Numbered from the stretch's first letter, positions 33,655-43,295 are shown. The stretch: DNA of 64,000 bases from Clostridium sp. CS001 (GCF_020443565.1 NZ_JAIZZN010000009.1:62001-126000), one strand, 5' to 3'. Numbers and translations are program-made. The notes: generated by a model from the sequence alone, not told the origin.

Positions 33655-35571
33655 TTAAGAGTTTTCTATATCCATCCACTTTTCAATGACTGTATCTAAC
33701 TCCCTTTGTATATCTTCCTTTTTCTTGCCAAGCTCTATTAGTTTTTCATACTCAGCACCATTATCATGCATTTCAATATCTATATCTTTTAGCTTTGCTT
33801 CAAGGTCTTGTATTATAGTTTCTAAGTTTTCCACTTGCTTTAATTTATTGGTACTTACTTGCTTTTTAGATTTTTCATGGCTTTGCTGGTTGTTTGCATT
33901 TTGCTGCTTATTTTTGCTTGGCTCTTTTGGAGTTTCGATTTTATTTTTCTTGAATTCATTCTTCTTTTCAAGGTAATACTCGTAACCACCATTATAATTG
34001 CTGATTTTTTTATCTTCTATTTCACATATTCTTTCCGCAAGTTTATTTATAAAGAACCTATCGTGGGATATAAATAGTATAGTTCCTTTAAACTCTGTTA
34101 GAGCCTCTTCAAGGTTTTCTCTTGAATCTATATCTAAGTGATTTGTAGGTTCGTCAAGTATCAAAAAGTTTATATCCTCTTGGATTAATTTGCAAAGTTT
34201 AAGCCTGCTTTTTTCTCCCCCAGAAAGATTTTTAACCTTTTTAAAAACACTCTCCCCATAGAATAAAAACCTAGCAAGAATTCCCCTTGCTGGACCTTCT
34301 AAAATACTCATATCCTCTCTAAAAGTCTCTAGTACTGTTAACTCTTCATTATTAAAGCTAATATTTTGAGGTAGATATCCAACTTTAGTGCTAGCTCCCA
34401 GCTTTACTTCACCCATATCTTCATTGGTTTCACCTAAAAGTATCTTTATAATTGTTGATTTTCCACTTCCATTATCACCAATTAAAGCTGTGGACTCGCC
34501 ATATTTAACCTCTAAATATAAGTCCTCTAATATTTTTTTATCACCAAAGCTTTTGCATAAGCCTTTAATACTTACCACATCTTTTCCAGACCTATCCGTA
34601 TCCGCAAAGTCTAATTGGATTTTAGGTTGGTCAATTAGTGGCTTATCCACTCTTTCTACTTTGTCCAACCTCTTTTGCATGCTCTCTGCTCTTTTGAAAA
34701 ACTTATCATTACCCCCTTGAATAGCCCACTCTCTTAGTTGTTTTATTGCTTTTTCCATGGCCTTTATTTTCTTTTGTTGATCTTTGTAATCTTCAAACTG
34801 TTCAAAAACCCTTCTTTGTTTTTCATTAACATAATAAGAGTAATTACCATTGTAAAAAGACGTTTCCCCGTCTTCAATTTCAATTATTTTTGTTACAACT
34901 CTATCCAAGAAATATCTATCGTGTGAAATAACTATTACTGAACCTTTGTATGCTTTAAGATAACCTTCAAGCCATTCTATAGATGACACATCTAAATGAT
35001 TTGAGGGCTCATCTAAAAGAAGTATTTCTGGATTTTCAAGTAGGATTTTACCAAGCATTATAATGGTTTTTTCTCCACCACTTAGGCTCATAAATTCCCT
35101 ATTTAAAAGTTTTTCAGTAATTTTAAGACCTGTACAAACCTTACTCATTTTCTCTTCTATTTCATATCCGCCTTTTGTTTCATAAAGCTCATTAAGATCT
35201 CCATATTTTTTTAACGTATGCTCTAATTCTTTTTCCTTTAAACTACACATCTGCATTTCTAATACCTTTAATTCCCTGCTTATCTCATATTGTGCTTCAA
35301 ATGCAGTTTTCAAAACATCTATCACCTTAAATTCCTCTGGAAAAACCGGTATCTGATGTAAGTATCCTATCGTTGAATTTTTTCTTATAGATATGCTGCC
35401 TTTATCTTGCTTTTCAATACCAGCAATAATTTTAAATACTGTGGTTTTACCAGTACCATTCCTTCCTATTAACCCAACTCTTTCAGTGCTTTGTACTTCA
35501 AATGTAATATTGCTAAAAATTCTATTTCCTCCGAAGTATTTTTCTATTTCTTTTAATGCTAATTCTATCAT
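33655..35571 (-). CDS. ABC-F family ATPase (ribosome-acting)
   Basis: ABC-F proteins bind the ribosomal E site and relieve stalling or antibiotic block; they have two ATPase domains and no membrane part. The 638-residue protein has Walker A GLIGRNGTGKTT (near 36), signature LSGGEKTIIMLGK, Walker B ILLLDEPSNHLD, then the linker (P-site tip region, about 235-305: KQLREWAIQGGNDKFFKRAESMQKRLD). The second set is LIGDNGSGKST, LSGGEKSRLKL and LILDEPTNHLD. A C-terminal Lys/Gln-rich coiled coil spans 540-638. The start follows AGGAGG. Leader hairpins suggest attenuation. First gene of a probable four-gene operon. Confidence 0.9.
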   Translation of the reverse strand: MIELALKEIEKYFGGNRIFSNITFEVQSTERVGLIGRNGTGKTTVFKIIAGIEKQDKGSISIRKNSTIGYLHQIPVFPEEFKVIDVLKTAFEAQYEISRELKVLEMQMCSLKEKELEHTLKKYGDLNELYETKGGYEIEEKMSKVCTGLKITEKLLNREFMSLSGGEKTIIMLGKILLENPEILLLDEPSNHLDVSSIEWLEGYLKAYKGSVIVISHDRYFLDRVVTKIIEIEDGETSFYNGNYSYYVNEKQRRVFEQFEDYKDQQKKIKAMEKAIKQLREWAIQGGNDKFFKRAESMQKRLDKVERVDKPLIDQPKIQLDFADTDRSGKDVVSIKGLCKSFGDKKILEDLYLEVKYGESTALIGDNGSGKSTIIKILLGETNEDMGEVKLGASTKVGYLPQNISFNNEELTVLETFREDMSILEGPARGILARFLFYGESVFKKVKNLSGGEKSRLKLCKLIQEDINFLILDEPTNHLDIDSRENLEEALTEFKGTILFISHDRFFINKLAERICEIEDKKISNYNGGYEYYLEKKNEFKKNKIETPKEPSKNKQQNANNQQSHEKSKKQVSTNKLKQVENLETIIQDLEAKLKDIDIEMHDNGAEYEKLIELGKKKEDIQRELDTVIEKWMDIENS

Positions 35572-35623
35572 TATTAATTCCTCCTATATGCTTGCTTTGT
35601 GCAATTTTTCTGCTAAAAATAAT

Positions 35624-35658
35624 AAAACCTCAGTAAGCAACTCCTACCGAGGTTTTTT
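35624..35658 (-). promoter_or_regulatory. Leader hairpin of the ABC-F gene, possible attenuator
   Basis: Minus strand: ACCTC-GTA pairs with TAC-GAGGT, followed by TTTTATTATTTTT. It is about 55 bases upstream of the ABC-F start and could terminate the leader transcript. Confidence 0.5.
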
Positions 35659-35779
35659 GTATTTTGATTTTATTTTTTAAAGATTTCACTAATAATTTGT
35701 CATCTGTATTGGCACATTATTAAAATGTTGCAAAGTACAGTTGAGCAATTGCATTTAGTTATCTATTATCAAAACTAAA

Positions 35780-35811
35780 AAACCCAGGTAAGACAATCCT
35801 CACCTGGGTTT
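35780..35811 (-). terminator. Terminator of the 48-codon gene
   Basis: AAACCCAGGT/ACCTGGGTTT stem; the minus strand continues TTTTTTAGTTTT. Strong intrinsic terminator. Confidence 0.85.
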
Positions 35812-35835
35812 ACACATAACAAATTTATAATGTAT

Positions 35836-35982
35836 TTAAGGCAAAGATAACTCACTTCTTTTTAGTGATATATTCAATTTTGGGTAGACTTCTCCCGTAA
35901 GCATGAAATCAACATGAGCAATTCCAGATAATGCCATTGGTAATCTGTTTAAAATTGAATTTTCTAAAAAGAACTTAGCCAT
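35836..35982 (-). CDS. Small protein, 48 residues, unknown
   Basis: MAKFFLENSILNRLPMALSG... ending KRSELSLP. GGAGG lies 8 bases before the ATG, and a strong terminator follows 25 bases after the stop, so this is very likely a real short transcript. The peptide is amphipathic at the N-terminus and has no Cys, ruling out a typical cyclic-lactone autoinducer of the AgrD class. It lies upstream of the ABC-F gene in the same direction. It may be an independent small gene or part of a regulatory leader; function unknown. Confidence 0.6.
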   Translation of the reverse strand: MAKFFLENSILNRLPMALSGIAHVDFMLTGEVYPKLNISLKRSELSLP

Positions 35983-36234
35983 CGTTTACACCTCCATATA
36001 TTTTTTAAGTTTAACGTATTAATATTACCATAAGTTTTATTAAATATCAACATTGGAATTTATTATTTTATGGTAAAGTTCAATATTATTTATACAGAAA
36101 CCATAAGCTATTATAATAATAAAACACATAAGCAATATATTTACAAATAATTTCTATACTTTCAGTTTAACTCATGTTAAAATTGTATTCTAATCAATAA
36201 AATGTATTATTATTCTAAAGAGGGGGATATTTAG
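35983..36234. other. Divergent intergenic region
   Basis: About 250 bases between the minus-strand 48-codon gene and the plus-strand serine hydrolase. AT-rich with several TATAAT-like steps (36110-36120, 36185-36215). No ORF or repeat stands out. Confidence 0.35.
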
Positions 36235-37353
36235 ATGAAAAAGATAACACTATTTAGCATTATTGCAATCTTATCTACATCTGTATTTATAGCTTGTGCA
36301 CAAAAAAATAATGACAAGGCTTCTGTTGTTAACAATGATACGGTTTCAGTTGTTAATACTGAAGATCAGCAGTTAAAAGATGCACGCTCAAAAACCGATA
36401 CATTATTTACTGATTTTTTTGGTGCAGACAAATTCAGCGGGTATGTGTATGTTACTAAAAATGACTCCATTATTTTAGACAAAGGTTATGGAAAGGCAGA
36501 TTTTGAAAAGGGAATAAGTAATACAGCTCAAACTAAGTTTGACTTGGCTTCCTTAACAAAGCAGTTTACTGCTCTTTCTATTATGCAGCTTGAAGAAAAA
36601 AAATTGCTTAATGTAAATGATAAAATTGATGAATATTTACCTCTATTTCCACATGGAAATGAAATAACAATACATCAGCTACTAACTCATACTTCAGGGT
36701 TGCCAGAGCATCCTGACACCTTTGATATAAGAAAATTTAGACCTTCAAGTAAAATAGATGCTACTGCAAAGAAAATTGAAGTAACTCTTTCCTCTGTACC
36801 AGGTTCAAGTTTTGGTTATAGTAATACTGGGTATATTTTATTAGGTTATATTATAGAAAAAGCATCTGGTAAAACCTTAGATTCCTATTTTACTGAAAAT
36901 ATTTTTAATATTTTAGATATGAAAAACATAGGCTTTAAAAATGAAAATTCTTCTATTGATAACTTAGCTGTAGGATATTTATCTTCTAAAAAAGATAAGG
37001 CAGATAAATCTTGGACTGAAACAAATATTGGAACAATCCGTGGCTCCTCAGGACTCTGTTCTAGCGTTGAAGATTTGATAAAATGGGATAACGCTTTGAA
37101 AGATAAAAAACTTATAAGTAAAGAGTCTTATGATAAAATATATACATCTTACCAAAATAATTATGGTTATGGTTGGTATGTGTATAAAAATTCAAATGAA
37201 GATACTTGCTATGAGCATTATGGAGTAGGTTCTGGATATAGAAGCTATATATTTAGAAATGTAGAAGAAAAAAATACAATTATAATTGTAAGTAATTTCG
37301 GTGATATATCTATGGAGGAATTAACCTTTTTAGTAAAGGACTATATTAAATAA
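36235..37353 (+). CDS. Lipoprotein serine hydrolase of the beta-lactamase class C / penicillin-binding-like family
   Basis: A 372-residue exported serine hydrolase. Lipobox: IAC with Cys21, so it is anchored in the membrane outer face. Active-site motifs: S106-L-T-K109 (SxxK), YSNTGY (YxN) in the middle, and HYGVGSGY near the C-terminus (third motif). Such proteins are often D-alanyl-D-alanine peptidases or esterases rather than true beta-lactamases; substrate unknown. Ribosome binding site AGAGGGGG precedes the ATG. It is transcribed alone in the plus direction with about 250 bases of upstream AT-rich DNA. Confidence 0.88.
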   Translation: MKKITLFSIIAILSTSVFIACAQKNNDKASVVNNDTVSVVNTEDQQLKDARSKTDTLFTDFFGADKFSGYVYVTKNDSIILDKGYGKADFEKGISNTAQTKFDLASLTKQFTALSIMQLEEKKLLNVNDKIDEYLPLFPHGNEITIHQLLTHTSGLPEHPDTFDIRKFRPSSKIDATAKKIEVTLSSVPGSSFGYSNTGYILLGYIIEKASGKTLDSYFTENIFNILDMKNIGFKNENSSIDNLAVGYLSSKKDKADKSWTETNIGTIRGSSGLCSSVEDLIKWDNALKDKKLISKESYDKIYTSYQNNYGYGWYVYKNSNEDTCYEHYGVGSGYRSYIFRNVEEKNTIIIVSNFGDISMEELTFLVKDYIK

Positions 37354-37473
37354 ATATTTTCTAGGAAATAATAATATTCTTCTTGTATACTTAGTAAAAA
37401 AACATTAATTTTCGTCCTTTTGGTTATACTAGGTTTGAAGTATAAACTATATTTATAACAAGGAGGATTTATA

Positions 37474-38082
37474 ATGAAAATAAAAAGTATATTGTTAACA
37501 TTAGCTCTATCAACACTACTATTTGCAGGCTGTGCTAAAACACCTGTAAAGACACCAACAGTAACACCAACGCCAACTCCACCGGTGACAACTCCACAAG
37601 TAACACCACCACAAACCACACCACCGGAAACAACACCAAATGTAGTAACTACAGCTTCAATAGTAAATACTGAAGCTGCCTTTGAAAAAGCAATAAGTAG
37701 CAAAGGTACATGGATTATTGCTACAACACAAGATTTATCTATTAATAAAGATCTTTTAGTCGAAGGTGAGTATAAAAACGGCAAAAAAGACACAGCTGGC
37801 AAAGACATTATACAACGTAAGATAGCTTTATACGCTCAAGATGAAAATCATGTAGTAACAGCAAGATACATCTTAACTGCACCAAAAATGACATTTAATA
37901 GTCCTATGGGTAGTATAGAACATGGAACTTTCAAAGGTGACCTTTATGTTTCAGCAAGCAACTTCCAGTTAAAAGATGCTACAGTTGAGGGAAATGTATA
38001 CTTTACTACGGATGAAGCTAAATCCACATTCAAAATGGATGCTACAAGTAAAATAACTGGAAAGCAAGAAATGAAAAAATAA
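37474..38082 (+). CDS. Lipoprotein with Pro/Thr-rich linker, unknown domain
   Basis: A 202-residue lipoprotein: signal peptide with lipobox FAGC (Cys20), then a 35-residue Pro/Thr repeat (PTPTPPVTTP type) that spans the wall. The C-terminal domain of about 140 residues (KGTWIIATTQDLSINKDLLVEG, GSIEHGTFKGDLYVSASNFQLKDATVEGNVYF) looks like a right-handed beta-helix or stacked-strand fold, as in polymer-forming or pectate-lyase-like surface modules. No catalytic residues can be named. AAGGAGG precedes the ATG. Monocistronic, ended by the hairpin at 38147. Confidence 0.75.
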   Translation: MKIKSILLTLALSTLLFAGCAKTPVKTPTVTPTPTPPVTTPQVTPPQTTPPETTPNVVTTASIVNTEAAFEKAISSKGTWIIATTQDLSINKDLLVEGEYKNGKKDTAGKDIIQRKIALYAQDENHVVTARYILTAPKMTFNSPMGSIEHGTFKGDLYVSASNFQLKDATVEGNVYFTTDEAKSTFKMDATSKITGKQEMKK

Positions 38083-38146
38083 TTTAATATAAATGTTCTG
38101 CCTTAGTATGTAGAATATTTATACTAACTAAAAAGATTTCCAAAAG

Positions 38147-38184
38147 AAATCAGTTAACCCATTGGTGGATTAACTGATTTTTAC
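38147..38184. terminator. Bidirectional terminator between convergent genes
   Basis: AAATCAGTTAA/TTAACTGATTT stem around a 12-base loop, with U-runs on both sides. Similar sequences recur at 54198 and 60037. Confidence 0.8.
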
Positions 38185-38188
38185 TTAT

Positions 38189-39289
38189 TCAAATCTTATT
38201 CATTATTCTCATAGTAGGTGTTGCCAGCTTAAGGATTTCTATACCATTCTTATTACTACATATAGCATCAACTAATTTCCCTACAACTTTACTATCTAAA
38301 CTTTTAACTACATTATCCAATTTATCATCGCTTAAATCTTCTATAAACTTTCTAAGTACAAGAGAATGATTGTAATTTTCAAATAGGGGTTTAGTAAGTT
38401 CCTCATAATTTCCTATTCCACAAATATCTTGCCCCGAGTATATTCCTGTTAATATTGACGTATATTGCCCAAATCCCATGCCTGGTGAAATGGCTCCAAA
38501 GCAATTCCCAACAAAATATGTATTATCAATTTTAGCTTTGTTACATATCCCCATCATATACTTTGTAATTTCAAAGTTATCTGTTACTTTAAAGTTTTGG
38601 TCCAAACTCTTACATACTAAGTTATAGTATTTTTCCCATATATCATTTACATCCAATTTTATATTTTCAGGATAATCAGGATAAGCCATAACTAAATTTG
38701 CTTCTTTTGCTGAGAATGGTATAAGCCACCCATACCCTTTAGAAACTATATCATAATTAAAAAACACATGTGGGTTGCTTGTTACAAATTCTCCTTGAAC
38801 TGTTACACCCTTTATGCTGCAAGTAAGATTGTTATTGTAGTTATCTAAACGAGAAGCATACTCCCCATCTCCAGTGGCTAATACTACATAATCAAAGTTT
38901 TTGCACAGTTCTTGGTATTCACAGGTGGAATTATAATTTATATTTGCTTTAACTTGATCTCTTAATTGATTTTCAAAGGAATCTATATGTCTTCCACGTA
39001 CATTTGTGTACCCAATTTCCCCTTCAATAGCTCCTATCTTATTTTTAGAGTGTATAAATAGTTTTTCAACTTCATCTATAGGTTTTAACTTTATATGATA
39101 ATTTTCTGATAGATAAGATATACTGTCTTTTACCGGTCTATTAAATATGCTAAACATTGCTTCTCCATTAACAAATCTATCACCTACACTACTTCTTTTT
39201 TCAAAAATAGTTGGTGTAATTCCATGTCTCTCTAGGGTGATGGCACAAGAAAGCCCAGATATTCCAGCTCCCATTATAGCAACTTCCAT
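38189..39289 (-). CDS. FAD-dependent oxidoreductase (geranylgeranyl-reductase-like group)
   Basis: A 366-residue flavoprotein. The N-terminal GxGxxG dinucleotide motif is in MEVAIMGAGISGLSCAITLERHGI, with the acidic end of the strand at IFEKRSSVGDR. A second FAD motif (YVVLATGDG) and the C-terminal GNCFGAISPGMGFGQYTSILTG match the geranylgeranyl reductase/PHBH-like superfamily. The substrate could be a prenyl lipid or another hydrophobic compound; it cannot be assigned. AAAGGAGAT precedes the ATG. Divergent from iorA, with a 27-base repeat in between. Confidence 0.8.
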   Translation of the reverse strand: MEVAIMGAGISGLSCAITLERHGITPTIFEKRSSVGDRFVNGEAMFSIFNRPVKDSISYLSENYHIKLKPIDEVEKLFIHSKNKIGAIEGEIGYTNVRGRHIDSFENQLRDQVKANINYNSTCEYQELCKNFDYVVLATGDGEYASRLDNYNNNLTCSIKGVTVQGEFVTSNPHVFFNYDIVSKGYGWLIPFSAKEANLVMAYPDYPENIKLDVNDIWEKYYNLVCKSLDQNFKVTDNFEITKYMMGICNKAKIDNTYFVGNCFGAISPGMGFGQYTSILTGIYSGQDICGIGNYEELTKPLFENYNHSLVLRKFIEDLSDDKLDNVVKSLDSKVVGKLVDAICSNKNGIEILKLATPTMRIMNKI

Positions 39290-39372
39290 TGATATATCTC
39301 CTTTTTTAATATAGTGTATACATCAATTAAATTTATATACATTGTTATGATTCATTAAATAAATTCAAAAGA

Positions 39373-39399
39373 TGCCACTTGCCACCTGGGTGGCACTAA
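39373..39399. repeat. Dispersed 27-base dyad repeat, copy 1
   Basis: TGCCACTTGCCAC then CTGGGTGGCACTAA. Near-identical copies lie at 54292 and 60155. It can fold as TGCCAC/GTGGCA. Confidence 0.65.
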
Positions 39400-39526
39400 T
39401 TTATAAAAAAGGAGGAATTTAAGGATTAACGTAGAATAATAATCATAAGATAGTAATTATTAAAAAAATATAAATATTTATGCACTAAAAGCTACATTTA
39501 AATAATTATAAAGGTGAGGTGGCATT

Positions 39527-41347
39527 TTGAGTAATAAAGTAATTTTAACTGGTAATGAAGCCATAAGTAGAGGCTTTTATGAGGGTGGAGGGATGCTTGC
39601 ATCTAGTTACCCTGGCTCTCCAACTGTGCAAATCTTAGATTCACTAAAGCAATATAATGAAATTTATAGTGATTGGGGTACAAATGAGAAAGTAGCAATG
39701 GAACTTGCAATGGGTGCTAGCATAGCAGGTGCTAGATCTATGGTTTCTATGAAACACGTAGGTATAAATATTGCAAGTGACCCTTTTATGACTTTTACTC
39801 AAACAAAAACAAATGGTGGTTTTTTATTAGTTGTTGGAGACGATCCTGGTCTTTCAAGTTCGCAAAATGAACAAGACAGTAGAGTTTGGGGCAAATATGC
39901 CAACATACCTATTTTAGATCCAGCAACTCCAGAAGAATCTAAACTTTTTACAAAGCTAGGTCTTGCTATTAGTGAGGCGTTTAATACGCCTGTGCTTATA
40001 AGACTTACTAGCAGGTTATGCCATTCTAGAGGTGTTGTAGAATTAGGTGAGCGAGAAGAATCTATTCCCGAAGGCTTCACTCCTGATCAATCAAGATACT
40101 GTATGCTTCCTCCAAATTCTAATGCACAGCAATATTTTATGAAAGAAAGAATGGAGAAGCTTCAAGCTTTTAATGAAACCTTCCAGCATAATGTTTTGGA
40201 AGAAGGAAAAGGGAAGAATTTTTTAATTATCACCTCTGGCCTTGTATATGAATCCTTAAAAGAATTACAATTAGAAGATATAAGCATATTGAAGCTTGGA
40301 ATGATTTGGCCACTTCCTATAGCTAAAATTAAAGGTTTAAGCAAGGACTATAAAAATATAATTGTGCTTGAAGAAATGCTGCCTTTTATGGAAGAGGAAC
40401 TTAAAATTAATGGAATCTTAGCAAAGGGTAAAGAATTCTTTTCTTTCACAGGGGAGCTTACCATTGAAGATGTAAAAAGAGGCTTACAAAAGGCTGGAGT
40501 TTTAGTAAATTCAAAAGAAGATAACAGTGATGAAAATAAGCATATAGTTGAAAAGGAACCCATTATTATAAGGACACCTATGCTTTGTTCTGGGTGCCCT
40601 CATAGACCTATTTTCCATATTCTAAAAGCAAACAATGCCACTGTTATAGGAGATATAGGCTGTTATTCACTAGGAATATATGAACCTTTTGAAGTTCATA
40701 AAACCAATATAAGTATGGGCGCTTCACTTGGTATGGCTCTTGGCGTCGCTACTGTACACTCTAAAATAAACAAGAGTAAGCCCATTGTAGCTACTATTGG
40801 AGATGGAACCTTCTTCCACTCAGGAATGACAGGGTTTTTACAGCTTGCTAAAACTACAGAAAATATTACAGTGATTGTCATGGATAATAGAACTACTGCT
40901 ATGACTGGTGGTCAAACAACTCCAACAACTGGGGACTATTTTAAAGATGAAACTATATATCATGCAAATATTCCTGATATTTTAAAATCCTTTGGAATCA
41001 AGGATATAACAGTAGTGGATCAATTTAATTATAAAGAAACAAAGGAAGTAATTAATGGAGCTATGAAAAGAGAAGGTCTATCTGTTGTGGTTACAACTCG
41101 TCCTTGTGCACTAAATTTTAAAATAAAGAAACCACATTTTTACGTAGATCCAGATGTTTGTATAAGCTGTAGAAATTGTATACGTACAAATTGTCCTCCT
41201 ATTTCCATGAAAATGTACCCTGGAAAAGAAAAGAAAAACTCATATATTAATCCTGATATGTGCGTTGGATGCTCAGTGTGCTCTCAAGTCTGCCCAGTTG
41301 GAGCCATAAAAAGCAGTAATATCATTGACAAAAAGGAAGTGAAATAA
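39527..41347 (+). CDS. iorA: Indolepyruvate:ferredoxin oxidoreductase alpha subunit
   Basis: IorA with IorB oxidatively decarboxylates aryl pyruvates from aromatic amino acids to aryl-acetyl-CoA, reducing ferredoxin. The 606-residue protein shows the N-terminal pyrimidine-binding region (GNEAISRGFYEGGGMLASSYPGSP), the thiamine-diphosphate region GDIGCYSLG ... IGDGTFFHSG ... DNRTTAMTGGQ, and two C-terminal [4Fe-4S] motifs (CISCRNCIRTNCP, CVGCSVCSQVCP). The start is TTG at 39527 behind GGTGAGGTGG. It is followed one base later by iorB. Typical of amino-acid-fermenting anaerobes. Confidence 0.95.
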   Translation: MSNKVILTGNEAISRGFYEGGGMLASSYPGSPTVQILDSLKQYNEIYSDWGTNEKVAMELAMGASIAGARSMVSMKHVGINIASDPFMTFTQTKTNGGFLLVVGDDPGLSSSQNEQDSRVWGKYANIPILDPATPEESKLFTKLGLAISEAFNTPVLIRLTSRLCHSRGVVELGEREESIPEGFTPDQSRYCMLPPNSNAQQYFMKERMEKLQAFNETFQHNVLEEGKGKNFLIITSGLVYESLKELQLEDISILKLGMIWPLPIAKIKGLSKDYKNIIVLEEMLPFMEEELKINGILAKGKEFFSFTGELTIEDVKRGLQKAGVLVNSKEDNSDENKHIVEKEPIIIRTPMLCSGCPHRPIFHILKANNATVIGDIGCYSLGIYEPFEVHKTNISMGASLGMALGVATVHSKINKSKPIVATIGDGTFFHSGMTGFLQLAKTTENITVIVMDNRTTAMTGGQTTPTTGDYFKDETIYHANIPDILKSFGIKDITVVDQFNYKETKEVINGAMKREGLSVVVTTRPCALNFKIKKPHFYVDPDVCISCRNCIRTNCPPISMKMYPGKEKKNSYINPDMCVGCSVCSQVCPVGAIKSSNIIDKKEVK

Positions 41348-41348
41348 A

Positions 41349-41921
41349 ATGAGTGTAACAAATATTTATATATCTGGCGTTGGTGGTCAAGGGTTGGTTA
41401 TGGTTACTGATATATTAGCAGAGGTTGCCTTTATAGAAGGCTTTGATATAAAAACAAATGATGTTATCGGATTATCCCAAAGAGGCGGTAAGGTTTGGGG
41501 GAGCATTAGATTTGGAGAAAAAGTTCACTCAGCACTTATACCAGAAGGTAAAGGAGATATATTACTTGCCATGGAGCAACTGGAAGGCTTAAGGCTCTGC
41601 AGTTCTTTAAAATCAGGTGCAAAAATTATACTTAATGAAGAGATTATCTTCCCGAATAGAGTTCTCATTGAAAAAGATGAGTATCCTGAAAATATAAAAG
41701 ACACTTTGAAAAGTAAAGGATACGAAGTTATTTCTATCAATGCAAAAGAAATTGGAAGATCTATTGGTAACATTAAAACAGCAAACATTGTTCTACTAGG
41801 AAAGTTATCAAAACTTTTACCCTTTAGTGAAGAAACTTGGCTTAATGTTATTGAGAAAAGAGTTCCCACAAAAACCATAGATGCTAATTTTGCTGCATTT
41901 AAGGCTGGAAGAAAAATTTAA
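41349..41921 (+). CDS. iorB: Indolepyruvate:ferredoxin oxidoreductase beta subunit
   Basis: A 190-residue gamma/beta-type subunit of 2-ketoacid:ferredoxin oxidoreductases: NIYISGVGGQGLVMVTDILAEVAF (CoA/nucleotide loop), NDVIGLSQRGGKVWGSIRFGEKVHSALIPEGKGDILLAMEQLEG, and NIVLLGKLSKLLPF. It starts one base after the iorA stop, so the subunits are translationally coupled. A strong terminator follows. Confidence 0.95.
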   Translation: MSVTNIYISGVGGQGLVMVTDILAEVAFIEGFDIKTNDVIGLSQRGGKVWGSIRFGEKVHSALIPEGKGDILLAMEQLEGLRLCSSLKSGAKIILNEEIIFPNRVLIEKDEYPENIKDTLKSKGYEVISINAKEIGRSIGNIKTANIVLLGKLSKLLPFSEETWLNVIEKRVPTKTIDANFAAFKAGRKI

Positions 41922-41941
41922 AAGTATCCTCATTGATAGTA

Positions 41942-41971
41942 AAAGGCTAAAGATTTTTCTTTAGCCTTTTA
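41942..41971. terminator. Bidirectional terminator after iorB
   Basis: AAAAGGCTAAAGA/TCTTTAGCCTTTT stem, loop TTTT. It overlaps the 3' end of the convergent phosphoesterase gene. Confidence 0.85.
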
Positions 41972-43295
41972 TATGTAATTTATTATTGTCTATTCTATTA
42001 TTATCACTATCAAAATTATTCTTAAAATAGCCTGACTTGGATGATTCCAATAATTTGAATCCCTTAGAATTCATTATTGCTTCTTTATCTTGATTGGTTG
42101 TTCCCATATTCCGCGATATATTCTGCATCACTTTTGTTTTAGCAATTTCTTTGCTTTCTTCATCCGTATACTCCTCAGATATTAATAACCTACTAATTGC
42201 AGAGTTGTAAGCGTGAGTTTCATAAGATTTTTTTGAATACTCCTTGAAATTAATTAAATTGGGGTCCTTCAGATTTAAATTCTTTGCATAGCTTTGTACA
42301 TCTACTTGAGATGTATTATAGTCAAAGCCACTTTTCGCTGAATACTTTAAAATACCATATTGCTGCGGATATACGCTTAATGCAGTTGTTGCAATATCAT
42401 AAATGGGACCACTGCCATTGTCATATAGTTTAATATCTTGAATGTGAATATGTCCGCTTAAGTTTAGTTGTATGCCTACCTCACTAAAAACCGTCACTGC
42501 TTCTTTACTATTATCAATGGTAAACCCTTTCGTAATTCCCGTTACATGGTCCAATAGATTTTGGTGCATAACTGTAACAATCTTTGCGTTATGCACCTTT
42601 GCAAGTTTACTGCATTGTTTTATCCATTCAAAAGTGCTATTCCCAATCACTCCTCCAACCTCTGGGAATCCAAGCATAATATTATTCTTATATTCATTGG
42701 TATCAAGCATTAATAGCCAAATATCCTCTGAGGGTGTAGCTAGGTAACTTAAAGTACTTTTATCCCTTGATATGGCATCATTATAACCAAAATCTCCATA
42801 TATCTTACTAAAATCCATGTCGCTTATATAGTCAGTTATATATTGCTTATCACCCTTAAAGCTTCTTGCATAAGGATTAAAAACATCATGATTTCCTGGA
42901 ATTACATAAACTGACGTACCTGATTCTTCTACCTTTTTAAGTTTTTTAGCAAGTTCCAAATGGCTAGATTTTTCTCCGTTTGTTGTTAAATCGCCACTTA
43001 AAATTAGCACATTAGGTTTCTTAATTTTAATATCAGATACAAATGATTCCATTATCTCATCAATATAATTAAGCTCTTTCCCGTCTCCCGTTTCTATAAA
43101 TGTTTTATATGCTTTCCCATTATCAGTTAAGGTTTTAGCTAAATAATGCATGTCTGATGCTACAAAAAATGTAACATCCTCCTTTGCTTTTATTTGGGGA
43201 CTAATTTTGTTAGTTCCTGATTTAATATATAGGGAAGTTAAAATAAAAGTTAGTATTACAAACCCTACAATTAATAATTTTTTCTTGTTTTTCAT
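41961..43295 (-). CDS. Exported calcineurin-like metallophosphoesterase
   Basis: A 444-residue protein with an N-terminal membrane anchor or signal (residues 6-25: LLIVGFVILTFILTSLYI). Metallophosphoesterase motifs in order: FFVASDMHYL (D-x-H), LILSGDLTTNGE (GD), VYVIPGNHDVF (GNHD), IVTVMHQN (H) and LNLSGHIHIQDI (GHxH), a complete binuclear metal site. The C-terminal 130 residues are extra and unassigned. It probably hydrolyses phosphate esters outside the membrane. Single gene converging on iorB; no obvious operon partner. Confidence 0.88.
   Translation of the reverse strand: MKNKKKLLIVGFVILTFILTSLYIKSGTNKISPQIKAKEDVTFFVASDMHYLAKTLTDNGKAYKTFIETGDGKELNYIDEIMESFVSDIKIKKPNVLILSGDLTTNGEKSSHLELAKKLKKVEESGTSVYVIPGNHDVFNPYARSFKGDKQYITDYISDMDFSKIYGDFGYNDAISRDKSTLSYLATPSEDIWLLMLDTNEYKNNIMLGFPEVGGVIGNSTFEWIKQCSKLAKVHNAKIVTVMHQNLLDHVTGITKGFTIDNSKEAVTVFSEVGIQLNLSGHIHIQDIKLYDNGSGPIYDIATTALSVYPQQYGILKYSAKSGFDYNTSQVDVQSYAKNLNLKDPNLINFKEYSKKSYETHAYNSAISRLLISEEYTDEESKEIAKTKVMQNISRNMGTTNQDKEAIMNSKGFKLLESSKSGYFKNNFDSDNNRIDNNKLHIKG

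Noticed and set aside
35836-35982. Cyclic lactone autoinducer (AgrD-like) for the 48-codon gene
   Set aside because: No Cys and no agrB-like neighbour; size alone is not evidence.
37341-37808. Minus-strand frame opposite the Pro/Thr-rich lipoprotein
   Set aside because: Gly/Val repeat translation of a low-complexity linker; the plus-strand gene has a signal peptide and ribosome binding site.
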